Assembly: GCA_963921825.1 (NCBI GenBank)
Contig: OY997594.1
Location: 10,111,001 to 10,175,000 of the forward strand
Source: Erodium maritimum
Lineage: Eukaryota > Streptophyta > Magnoliopsida > Geraniales > Geraniaceae
Reading direction: 5' to 3'
DNA length: 64,000 nucleotides
The notes below the pieces were generated by a model that worked only from the letters and a program-made list of their open reading frames with translations, made no database searches and was not told where the DNA came from. The position numbers were made by a program, and so were the translations under genes. Shown piece by piece: positions 12,500 to 22,569 of the stretch (positions within the stretch are counted from its first letter, which is position 1; each line of letters opens with the position of its first letter).

Positions 12500-13786
12500 A
12501 AATTCTAATTTATTCTCTATTTATCAAATTTGTCCAAAATGGACTAGCCCTTATCATTTTTCTTAATGGGCTCATCTCTCCTCCTCTAATAATTCACCTC
12601 CAAACCAAAAAAAAAAATCAATTCTGTGTGCTAAAAGAAATTAAAAAAAGGAAAGAAGAAGTGCTTCTTCTTCCTCGCGCAACCAGTCCACGCATCTTCT
12701 CCCTTTAGCTGATGACAATTTGTAATTCCGATCCGAGCGGTTTTGCCAGAGAAGGCGAACTGCGAGCTTTCCACTCCTGTTCCTATCATGGGATTCGGCT
12801 CCTTCCAGTTCCTTTCCTCTGATTCTGATTCCTAAGCAATGACTGCACCTCAAGATTCTCTCTTGTGGGCAGGCATAAACGAGTGCAAAATCTAAGATTT
12901 GGGCTTGAACATGATTGTGAATCGTTTGTCGTTCATTGGGCCTGACCTTGTTTTGCTTCGGCCAGTCTAAACTACTCTGTTCATATTCCTCTTCAGTGCC
13001 GTTAAGTATGGAGTGTGAAGTTAAAAGATTAATTCATAGTCATTGTGATTGTGAATCCTCATCAAAGTCATGAACGCAAAAGTCTTTCATCTCCCACACT
13101 TTTTATCTTTAGGTCAGTCACAAAGTTAGAAACATTAAACACAGACTCAAATTTCCAATAACACTATCATCTGAAATCAATCCAATAAAAAAGATTGGTG
13201 ATGATGACGGGTGATCACACTAGGCAATCAACAAACAATATGATTAAACCTTTTCAATGTTTAAAAGAGAAAGTGGCCGAAAAACAGAATTGGATAGAGT
13301 AACTTCATGAAAAAATAGTTAACAAATGAAGCATACTACATATTTATGTTAATCCTAAGCTGGGACAGATCAAAACTTGGTTTTCAACAGATTTCCAAGT
13401 GGATCATTAGATATCATGTGCCAATATTAAGAGTAAAACATACTTAATGACATCAAAGAGTGTTTACTTATATAATTTCTGCATTCACATTCACAAGAGA
13501 AAATGAGCAACTACTGATAGAATGGCCAAAAACCCTCCAACACCTTCAGATATTGAAGCAAGTTTTATCATTGAAAAGAGCATTTCAGCAATAATACATA
13601 TCACCAGCTAAGAGAACCTCAAAATTCCTAACTTTTTTCTCAAAGTTGTATCAGATTGCTGCAAAATCTTCCCCAACTACAATAATATCTTCTCGATCGA
13701 CAGAGACATTAAGGTAACAATATGCCTAGAGACTAGATATGGAAATGTTAGATGCAAAACCTGAGTCCAGTTGATGTTAGCTCTTC
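12500..13786. other. Intergenic DNA and 3' flank of the isomerase gene
   Basis: AT-rich, with no ORF of note. The last few hundred bases before 13787 probably hold the isomerase 3' UTR, since that gene is transcribed leftward. Confidence 0.4.
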
Positions 13787-14602
13787 CTACTTGTTCTTCA
13801 CAGTGACACCAAGCTCACCGGCGACTATCACTGTGGTGGCCATATTGAGAAACATTCCATGATCAACAACACCAGCGAGCCTCAGGATTGCATCACTTGC
13901 AACATTCAAGTCCCCAATATCTTTCTTGAGATACAAGTCCACAATATAATTCCCATTGTCAGTCACAAAGGGCTTTTCATCTTCCCCAAAAGTCCTCAAC
14001 TTTGCAACGCAACCAGCATCCTGGAAAAGCTCCTGGAGCCTGGACGCAGTGAACTTCCAGCAAAACGGCACAATCTCCACAGGCATGGCAAGTCCACTGC
14101 CTCCCACATGGCTTACCATCTTGGACTCGTCAACAATGACCACGAACTTTTTGCAAGCACCCTCCACCATTTTCTCCCGCAGGAGCGACCCACCTCGCCC
14201 TTTGACCAGATTGAGGAAGGGGTCGACCTCGTCGGCGCCGTCAATGGCGAGGTCGATGACTGGGTGGGAATCGAGGTCGGACAAGGGGATTCCGACGGAA
14301 ATGGCCTGCTCGTGGGTCATCTTCGATGTGGGTATCCCCACAATGTTGGTGAGCTTGCCCTGCTGAAGAAGCTCGCCAATCCGGTTCACCGCATGCTTCG
14401 CCGTCGACCCGGTTCCGAGACCCAGAACCATCCCGGATTCGACGTACTCAACCGCTTTGTAGGCGGCGATTTTCTTCAGCTCATCTTGAGTCAGAATCAC
14501 CGGTGACTTGGTTGGAGAGAGGGCCGGGGAAGGAGAAGCCACCAAGCCCGCCTCCATGGCCGATTTCTCAGAGGCAATGAAGTGAGAATAAGCAATGGCC
14601 AT
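13787..14602 (-). CDS. RPI: Ribose-5-phosphate isomerase A, cytosolic type
   Basis: A single-exon gene of 271 codons. The enzyme interconverts ribose 5-phosphate and ribulose 5-phosphate in the pentose phosphate pathway. Family signatures are intact: GTGSTA at 63-68 (phosphate loop), DGADEVD at 121-127 with the active-site aspartates, KGRGG at 134-138 with the catalytic lysine region, and Glu143 in LLREKM, the expected general base. The protein ends GVTVKNK, as I recall for Arabidopsis RPI1 and RPI2. The start chosen is the ATG at 14602; an upstream in-frame ATG at 14671 would add 23 mainly hydrophobic residues that do not fit the family. The N-terminal 35 residues are variable and do not look like a convincing chloroplast transit peptide, so a cytosolic location is favoured. 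Length agrees with the 265-276 residues usual in plants. Confidence 0.95.
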   Translation of the reverse strand: MAIAYSHFIASEKSAMEAGLVASPSPALSPTKSPVILTQDELKKIAAYKAVEYVESGMVLGLGTGSTAKHAVNRIGELLQQGKLTNIVGIPTSKMTHEQAISVGIPLSDLDSHPVIDLAIDGADEVDPFLNLVKGRGGSLLREKMVEGACKKFVVIVDESKMVSHVGGSGLAMPVEIVPFCWKFTASRLQELFQDAGCVAKLRTFGEDEKPFVTDNGNYIVDLYLKKDIGDLNVASDAILRLAGVVDHGMFLNMATTVIVAGELGVTVKNK

Positions 14603-15050
14603 TGCGCTATAAATATGTATAGAGAGGGAAGTACAAAAAATGTTCAAGACTGAATAGAGAAGAAGAATCAATATCTGGGATTTGGATAAGCAATTGGAGG
14701 CTGAAATGGGTCAGAAGATGACGGAGAATAAAAAGTAGGGTTTGGGGTTGGAGAGAACCCAGTTATTGAAGAACCGAATAAAGGTGGAGGGAAATCAAAG
14801 TCGTAGATATTGGAAAGAAGAAAATGGAGAATATGGGAATGTGTGGTGGTGGATGGCTGAAAACAGAAGAGGCAGAAAGTGGAGGCGGACGGGCAAAATT
14901 ATGGTCTGTTTGGTTATCGAGAAAGAGCATATCTTCTAAAGAGAAATGGGAGGTGGAGGAGGAAACGTGCAAAGTTCAAATATTTTTTGTTTCAAAAGAA
15001 AAATGGTTAATTATCTTTTGTATCTTTTTATTGGTAATATATTTTTTGTA
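14603..15050. other. 5' flank of the isomerase gene
   Basis: Probable leader and promoter of the leftward isomerase gene; purine-rich on the + strand. ORFs here lack recognisable content. Confidence 0.4.
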
Positions 15051-15059
15051 TTCTTACGG

Positions 15060-15980
15060 CAACTGTCAGAAAGGCTCCTTCCTTCGGTCGACCACGACAC
15101 CTTTCCTATCATCTTCGTTCCCCTCGTTCCAGACACCATATCTACCTTTTTCTCCGGCCATGGAGCTATTCATCGCCGCTAGTCGTGGTCCGCTGCTCGG
15201 CCTCTCTCTACCCTAGGCTCCGTCGTCAGTCTCCGCCAGCCACCTCCTTGGGCCAGCTCCGGCCCTCCTCCACCCATGGTCGCCTCATGTTGGCCTCCTC
15301 ACATCAGATCCTCCTTCTTCCGCCCCTCCCAGCCCGTCTTATCCCCTCATTGAGTCTAAGAGACTGTAGAGAGCCTCCAAGGCTAAGCCGAACTCGATCC
15401 CTATTTTTTATGGTTTTGATTTGTCGGGGGTTTAGTTTAGGTAAAACTTTACCAACTAAACACTTGCACGAACTGTTTGGAGAAGGTCTCGGAACAATAC
15501 AATCACTGGACTTGGGATCCGGGGGGAGGGACGATAGGATGGGGTCTGTTGCCACGACAACCAAGGTAGGGTTACCCTGGCTACTTAAGACGGAGCGAAA
15601 ATGAAAGGATGACCCATTACGGACGCTCCGAGGTTCAGAAATGGCATCATAGGAGCCCTATATTGGTACTCCGTTGTATTGGTTACTTTGTCCTTTTGTG
15701 TTTTTTAATTTTCTGGTTTCTGTTCTTAGGTTTTGGTTCAATTTTTAGTTTGAGTTAGGTGTGTTTGTAGTTTGGTTTTGTTTCTTTGAAATTGTGGTAA
15801 GGGAATGTTCTTAGTTTGTGTCTAGGATAAAAAGTAGACTAGTTCTACGGGTTTAAAAGAGTTGGGTCACCTACGGGGGGATCGTACAATATTCTAAAGC
15901 CCAAAGCCTCTGGCCCTATTTTGTAATAGTTTGATTCGACAGAAAATCCCTTCCTCATAATATCTGTTTAAAAAAAAACA
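15060..15980 (+). mobile_element. Retroposon copy with family 3' tail
   Basis: The right part shares GGGTCACCTACGGG (15864-15877) and the flanking T-rich untranslated pattern with the copies at 9.7 kb and 27.4 kb, and ends in a run of nine A (15970-15978). The left part is GC-richer with short ORFs and no recognised domain. The 5' border is approximate and no target duplication was found. Confidence 0.45.
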
Positions 15981-15985
15981 ATCAT

Positions 15986-16852
15986 GGTAAAATAAAAACA
16001 TAACAGTGTCTCGCTAGGATTTGAGTTACTACTAATGGAGGCTTATCTGGTGGCGATGGACCGATTATCCCTCAAGAACAGTACTGGATAACGCATCAAG
16101 GGTTCCTCTCTCTCTCTTTTTCGGTGTTTTGTGTTGGATCCCTTGGGTAGAGACTAGAGGAACAGTCGTAGGGTGGGAGGTGGTGGCTTTGTCCACCGGT
16201 GCGTCGCAATACTGCTCAAAACACGTAGGTGGGTGTAGTGACGAGAAACGGTGACATGTGGTGAGAGGGCCTTGTGGCGAGAAATAACAATGGTGAAGTT
16301 CGATCGAGGGTATGGGCGCAGGGCGAACGGACTGGCGTGAGGATGATGGTCGGGGGTTCGTTTGTGGGGATTCTGGGGAAGTATGATAGGCGCACGAAAT
16401 TGAAACGCAAAGGTCAGTGGTACGACGAGACGCCCTCCGGCATCTAAATCCACTGTGTGGTTCTCTGTATTGTGGGGCATGGTCTTACAATAATAGAAGA
16501 TCGATCCAAAGAGGTGGTTTTGGGGACCTTGAATCCGGTGATGAAGGTTAGTACAAACTTGCATTGATGGACATCGGTGAAAAAAGATTCATTTCACTGT
16601 CGAAAACCGCTAGGGCCACTACTGGGAACAGTGTCCTTATCGAGCCTTGAGAAATGGTCGGGTCCACAACTATCGGGCATAGGGTCTTTGTTTGGTACCA
16701 GCAAACGGTCAATGGTGGAATTTCTAAGCTTTGAGTTGGAGGGTTCGGAGGACTACAACAACACTTTTGGAAAACAAGCGGGGGTGGAAAGCTCCCCCTC
16801 CTTTCTTATTAGTGTCATAGGGACTAGTGAGAGGGCAACTACTACCTTCTCC
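15986..16852. other. Unassigned sequence, probably transposon-derived
   Basis: GC-richer DNA with several overlapping ORFs on both strands (for example 16154-16564 minus). None is recognisable. It lies between a retroposon and a PIF remnant and is probably old repeat sequence. Confidence 0.3.
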
Positions 16853-18378
16853 TTAGAGCATCCACAACGGTGGTCGGTTTGTCGTGGCAGGTGTGCCGTC
16901 ATAGGCCCTACAACGGATCGCCTTCTTGGTCGCTTTGGTTTGAGGTACCATCACAGGCGGTCACCTCACTTTTTTGTAACGACGCGACGCGGCGTCGCTG
17001 ACCCAATGGCTAGTCGGCGGCCCAACCCCACACCGACACTTGGCGACGTCAGAATTTCAAAAAAAAAAACTAATTTTTTCCTATAAATACACAAAGACCC
17101 CTACCCCCAAATTCACACCCATCTCCACTACACTTCTTCCTTCACATCCTCTTTTCTCAAACTTCGTTCGTCAAATTTTATTTTTTTATCGATAGATCGT
17201 TTTTCAACATTGATAGATTACAGAAAATGACTCTTGCAGAAATAGAAGAAACGATGGGAAGTGTGGTTGTAGCAATGATGAAACGAATTCAAGACCGACT
17301 TTTGAGAAGTATACATACAAGGGCAGAAGATGAGGAGGCCGAGGGTTCCCAATCGTCAGCACCACCAAAAAGGAGAGTGATATATAGAAATCGAGACGAA
17401 GCAAACGAGCGGTTGATAGTTGATTACTTCGCGCCTACTCCGGTGTACATCGACCAACAATTTCGGCGACGCTTCCGGATGTCGAGGAATTGTTCCTACG
17501 GATCATGAATGCATTGAGTGACCGGTACACATATTTCCGTCAATAAAAGGATGCTACCAGAAAGCACTGATTCTTTCCACACCAGAAGTACGCGGTAGTC
17601 TTCGTCATCTTTGTTATGGAGGTCCCGTCGATGTCGTTGACGAGTATTTGCGAATGGAGGGGAGCACTGCTTTGGACTTCGTCAAAAAGTTCTGCATAGG
17701 CGTCGTCAAGATTTTTGGGCGGACATATCTACGACGCCCAACCGCGGCTTTCCAGGGATGATAGAGAGTCTCGACTGTATGCACTCGGATTGAAAGAATT
17801 GTCCTGTGGCATGAGCTGCACAATTCTCAAGCAAGGACCACATACGGAAACATGCCCACAATCATGCTAGAAGTCGTTGCATCCCAAAACCTGTGGATAT
17901 GACACTCTTTTTTCGGAACACCGGGCTCCAACAACGACATCAACGTGCTCAATTGGTCAGTTCGAGGTTTCGCTCCATGTGTTAAGTTTAAGGTCAACGA
18001 CACCGAATACACGACAAACAGGGAAGCAAAAGTGCTTTGCTAGAAACCAAGTGGCGTGTAGTTTGGATATCGAACGAGCATTTGAAGTTCTACAGGCTTG
18101 CTTTCACATTGTCACTCGTCTGAGTCGAATGTGGGATAGGCACTCACTCACAATCATCATGATTTCTTGTATTATTCTGCACGATATGATTGTTGAGGAT
18201 CAACGGAGGTCGTACCCCATTGTTCCGTTTGCAGATTTTGGTGCCCCGAACCCAACGACCCGTAGAGGACCACCACCAGCGGTAGACTTAGATAGTAGCA
18301 TGGAGCATAGAGGAAGGATCCAAGATCAGAATGTTCATCACAGTCTCTACGCTGACCTCATCGGCGTGTTTGTTTGAT
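16853..18378 (+). pseudogene. PIF/Harbinger (HARBI1-like) transposase pseudogene
   Basis: A PIF-type end, TTA then GAGCATCCACAACGG, sits at 16853-16870. The coding part starts near 17227 (MTLAEIEETM) and reads through QQFRRRFRMSR at about 17457-17487, typical of plant PIF transposases. After frameshifts come SLDCMH near 17768, PGSNNDINVLN near 17920-17955 and, in another frame, ERAFEVLQACFHIV and SCIILHDMIVED (about 18075-18200). These are the DDE transposase core and C-terminal conserved blocks. At least three frames are needed and there are internal stops, so the gene is dead. The expected matching right terminal repeat was not found after 18378. A TATA-like stretch (TATAAATAC, about 17081) precedes it. 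Confidence 0.8.
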
Positions 18379-18967
18379 TCTCATAGACAACTACTTCCAT
18401 TTGTTATATATATTATTTATTTTGGTCTGAGTATATCATTTCATCTTAGTACACAGAAAAAGTTTACTTAATAATATTATATCCTGAAAGATATACATAT
18501 ACCCGATATAATAAGGGCATTACAATTCCATACATGTTCATGATCTAACGACATGATGGGAATTATGGAGGACAAGAAACCTCAAGGATATGGCAGCAAA
18601 CGATACAACTTGTATAGCGTCGGCGAAAGGGCGGCTTGATGACTAGCCGTTAACCCATTCAAGGACTGGGACAGGTGGGGGAGGTTCAGTGTTCGTTCGG
18701 ATCAAGTGCTCAAAGCCCCCAACAGGCTCCAAAAAGAACAACGTGCCCGTTGCTTTCGAAAAATAATAATAATGGATTGATGAGGCCAATCATGCAGTCA
18801 AATATTTCAAGCCTACTAAAAGAACAGTGACAAGTTCACCTATTATTTGATCGCCAAAATTTGAGTAATTTAACAGAATATACAATACATGATCCATATA
18901 AAGTATACATGAAGGCTAAGCCAGCAAGTCTCTACAACTGACTTAGAACATCTCAGAATTAGTAATG
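18379..18967. other. Intergenic DNA and receptor kinase 3' flank
   Basis: No gene seen. The last 100-200 bases before 18968 probably form the 3' UTR of the leftward receptor kinase gene. Confidence 0.4.
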
Positions 18968-21412
18968 CTATCTCGGGCCTGAAAGCCTCACAGCAGACAT
19001 ATAAGCCTCACTGTTGCAGTCCGATGGCCCAGAAGAAGTGCCTTCATCACTGATTGATTTGAAGAAACCTGAATAAAGGCGAGAACCCATTTGAGAGGAG
19101 GTTGGTGGAGGAGGAATGTCACACATACCTTCCAGCATTTGGGCAACTTTGGTCATTGATGGCCTAAGCGACATATCTTCCTGTATACACCACAATGCAA
19201 CCTTAACTGCATCAAAAATTCTCCCATCCTTGTCTCCTATCTTCAGCTTCGAATCAAGAAGGTCGCTCAATTTCCCTTCTTCCATCATCTTCACAGCATA
19301 GGTTGGGAAATGGGATTTCTCAGAAGTCTCTGATGGATCAAAGTTCTTTCTCCCTCCAATAATCTCCAGCAACAGCATTCCATAGCTATAAACGTCACTC
19401 TTCTCTGATATTGCATAGTTTGTGATCCACTCTGGTGCTAAGTACCCCCTGGTGCCTCGTAATGTAGTGAACACGTGGCTTTGCTCTCTACTCATTAGCT
19501 TAGCCAATCCAAAATCAGATACCTTTGCTAAAAAGTTTTCATCAAGAAGCACATTTTCGGGTTTTATGTCACAGTGAACAATCTTTACATCACAATCTTC
19601 ATGGAGGTAAGCGAGTCCTTTTGCAGTTCCAAGAGCTATGTTGAATCTTGTGTCCCAATCCAGCATCAGGCCTTCTTTTGCTCCTCTCTTAAAGATCCAT
19701 CTGTCCAAGGATCCATTTCCCATGTACTCATATGCAAGCATCCTATGAGTTCCTTCAGCACAAAAGCCTCTTAGCCTGACTAAGTGGTGGTGATGGATGC
19801 TTCCAATGATGCTTACTTCAGCTCTAAACTCTTTCTTCCCTTGACCAATGCCTTCAAGCTTCTTCACTGCAATTTGAGTTCCATCAGGTAGTACTCCTTT
19901 GTAAACTGAACCAAAACCTCCTTGCCCGAGCTTCACAGAGAAATTATCAGTTGCTGTTTGGAGATCCTTGAAGCTGAAACGAATTGGCATTCCAGATAAA
20001 GTCTCCAAGAAATTGTCCTCTTCTGAGGTTTCTTCTGGAAAGTCCGGCACTTTATTCTTTTTCTGATAGTATTTGAACCCACCAAAGAGGAGGCCAATGA
20101 TCACAATGACCGTTGAAACAGCTATGATCACAACATAAGGGAAAGGTTTTCTTCCACCTGAATCCATTGCACCTCTGTTTCCATCACTCAATACCCGGAC
20201 ATAGGTAACAAAACTAGAGCCCGTATCAGAGACTTGGAAGCTCCCAATCCTGTCAAACATATAACAGTTACCTGTACTGTTCTGGAAGAACAAAGCAAGG
20301 CATGAGCAATTGCCAAGGCAAGAGGCTTTGCAGCGACTCAAATCTGTTCTTGAAGAGGGAGATATGAATCCAAGTGCAAAATAGCTGAGCCCATCCCCAG
20401 CTTGCACAAGCTCTGTGGAGCCCTTGGAGAAGCTACATGGAGATGCAATCCCGGTCTTGCAACCACGGGAGCTAAGACCTGAAGGGCACTGGCACTTGGT
20501 ATTGGAACAAACATTATAAGGATCACAAGGCTCGGGAGTGCTGCAAGAATCTCTTGGTATTTTTGCTGAAGATGGAGAGTTTGACTCTCCCTGCTGGAGA
20601 TTGAAGAAAGAGATGGTGCCATCGTTTCCCAAGACCGCGATCCAAGTGCTGTTTACATCAGTGTTGGTTGCAAAAACAAACTGTGAGACTAGACCTTTGT
20701 TTTTATCATAAAACCTCCATGAATTAGCCTTGAGAGATGCTGAACTGACTACACCATCTTTATTGATGATGTTTCGGTTATCTTTTCCCATGGACCAGTA
20801 GGGCTGTGGGGTTGGGAAACCTGCAGAAAGAACCATATCCCCGGCCTTGATTTCAAGAACATAGCTTAGATTGTCTGAGCTAACATCACTTACGAGTCTC
20901 ATTCCTTCCACAAACTCTTGGTCTGATATAAGGGTATTGGTAGGATGGCTGAAGCTTTGCCAAATTATTCCATCATCATTCCCAAGCAAAACCAAATTTC
21001 CCGAGTCCTGCAATTCCATAGCTTGAACTCCTTTTCCAGTGTTATCTATAGACCAAACCGTTCTTCCACCTGTTTGTAATATCACATTTCCATTTGCTTG
21101 GAACATGAACTTATCTGAATTTCTGACAGGTGAACCTCTATTTGCAGTCCAGATTACTTTTAAGCTATCCATGTGCGTGACAACTAGTTCAAGCAACGTG
21201 ACATCTTGGGCTGTTGTAGTGAAGCCGAATGAGAAAGCTGAGTTGTTAGATAAGAGAAACAACCCGTCATGATCCACCCAATTCATTTGAGAGCCTTGAA
21301 ACCCTGGAAGTATCTTGCCAATACTTTGCACACTAGCCACACATGTTTGAGACAGAAGTAGAACATAGAGGCACAAGGAGCTAAAACAAGAAACGAAACC
21401 CCAAGTTCCCAT
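18968..21412 (-). CDS. G-type lectin S-receptor-like Ser/Thr kinase, SD2-5-like
   Basis: An intronless gene of 814 codons, close to the 821 I recall for Arabidopsis SD2-5 (AT4G32300). Order of parts: signal peptide (about 1-26), bulb-type lectin domain (about 35-160, ending with the WQSF motif at 151-154), a cysteine-rich EGF-like stretch (290-318), a PAN-like region (about 326-405), one membrane span (425-446) and a protein kinase (about 492-762). The kinase keeps the glycine loop GQGGFGSVYKG, Lys517 in IAVK, the catalytic HCD at 613-615, Asn620 and DFG at 633-635. Cys614 replaces the arginine of RD kinases, so this is a non-RD type. The start at 21412 is preferred because it opens a clean signal peptide; an in-frame ATG at 21520 would put 36 polar residues ahead of it. 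The product should sit in the plasma membrane with the lectin domain outside. The ligand is unknown. Confidence 0.93.
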   Translation of the reverse strand: MGTWGFVSCFSSLCLYVLLLSQTCVASVQSIGKILPGFQGSQMNWVDHDGLFLLSNNSAFSFGFTTTAQDVTLLELVVTHMDSLKVIWTANRGSPVRNSDKFMFQANGNVILQTGGRTVWSIDNTGKGVQAMELQDSGNLVLLGNDDGIIWQSFSHPTNTLISDQEFVEGMRLVSDVSSDNLSYVLEIKAGDMVLSAGFPTPQPYWSMGKDNRNIINKDGVVSSASLKANSWRFYDKNKGLVSQFVFATNTDVNSTWIAVLGNDGTISFFNLQQGESNSPSSAKIPRDSCSTPEPCDPYNVCSNTKCQCPSGLSSRGCKTGIASPCSFSKGSTELVQAGDGLSYFALGFISPSSRTDLSRCKASCLGNCSCLALFFQNSTGNCYMFDRIGSFQVSDTGSSFVTYVRVLSDGNRGAMDSGGRKPFPYVVIIAVSTVIVIIGLLFGGFKYYQKKNKVPDFPEETSEEDNFLETLSGMPIRFSFKDLQTATDNFSVKLGQGGFGSVYKGVLPDGTQIAVKKLEGIGQGKKEFRAEVSIIGSIHHHHLVRLRGFCAEGTHRMLAYEYMGNGSLDRWIFKRGAKEGLMLDWDTRFNIALGTAKGLAYLHEDCDVKIVHCDIKPENVLLDENFLAKVSDFGLAKLMSREQSHVFTTLRGTRGYLAPEWITNYAISEKSDVYSYGMLLLEIIGGRKNFDPSETSEKSHFPTYAVKMMEEGKLSDLLDSKLKIGDKDGRIFDAVKVALWCIQEDMSLRPSMTKVAQMLEGMCDIPPPPTSSQMGSRLYSGFFKSISDEGTSSGPSDCNSEAYMSAVRLSGPR

Positions 21413-22450
21413 GGAAGAGGAGCTAGATTTGGCCAAATCAGAAGTCAGGAAAGAAGAGATTTGAGTAACCAAGAGAGCACAGGAATGACGAGAAAACAGC
21501 CCTTCAAACTGCCCATACACAAATAATCTCTTTCAGAAAGTTGATTTGGTAAATTAAACTATACAATACAACACTAGAGTTCAAAACCAGCAAACTAAAA
21601 CAAGTAGGTAAGAACAAATTCAAGAGTTCAACTTGCCAAAATTCAGAAAAAATAAATAATTCAAGTATCTAAGACTAAGATGTAATGTATGAAAAAGACA
21701 ACGGAGCAATAATGAAAAGGGGAAAAAATCTGATAATACATGTGAATTGGCCAATTGCAGGCTCTTTATTCTGATTTCTGAACTCTTCTAACTAAAACCA
21801 ACGAAGCACCTCTAGAGTTCTCTGATGAATATGAAATCAAGCAAGCATATCAGAAAATAAGCACACACATCTGCAGAACTGGCAATTCAACCTAACCCAG
21901 AATCAGAACCAGCTCAAAAACGAAAATTTTAAAGAGGCACAATCAGATGAAAACCATAAATGAAGTGGGTCAACAATGACAACTCTTGGGTACTCCTCAC
22001 TTAGACGCGCTATAGAGAAAAATGAGAGACCCGGAACAATCAAGGCCTGAAAATCAAGTGGGCACTCTTCAATTTGATCATTAATTGAAAGCAAGCAAGT
22101 TGCAGAGGAAAAAAAAGGGTGTAGAAACATGTATGCAAGCAAGAAAGAGAGGTTTAGAGAGACAGCTCAGTACAATTAATGGAGGACACAATTAGAGAGA
22201 GAGAGGAGAGAGATTACAATACATGGGCGAGGCAGATGCAGAAGAAAGCTGTGGAGTTGCAGACATGGGTCTCTTTTCTAGCGGCCGATTTGGTAAAATC
22301 TGTTTGATTCAGCTTTTGTACTAAATTCAAGCTCCGGAGAATCTGATGGTGAGGTATGATGAACTGTGTGAGTTGGTTCCACTTTCTACCCTTTAAAGTT
22401 CGTAATAAGATATGTGGAACTGTCAAATAGAAGCATAGGGCTTTGACAGA
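21413..22450. promoter_or_regulatory. Upstream region of the receptor kinase, possible leader intron
   Basis: About 1 kb of AT-rich DNA with no gene. It contains a GA-rich run near 22192-22212 and probably holds the leader, perhaps with a 5' UTR intron, and the promoter. No TATA box stands out clearly. It is bounded on the right by LINE-derived DNA from about 22.57 kb. Confidence 0.35.
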
Positions 22451-22569
22451 TCCAATACTTTATGTTTGTTGTTTTCCTTTCTTTTTTTCTTTCTAGAAAT
22501 AAATATTATTTTAATAGATATAAGCTAATAAAATAATTCTAATTCAATAATTACAAGTAGCTCAAATTA

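Noticed and set aside
13859-14506. 215-codon plus-strand ORF opposite the isomerase
   Set aside because: It is the antisense shadow of a well-conserved coding sequence and matches nothing known to me.
21413-21520. Upstream in-frame start for the receptor kinase
   Set aside because: It would place 36 polar residues before the signal peptide and prevent normal targeting. The ATG at 21412 fits the family length.
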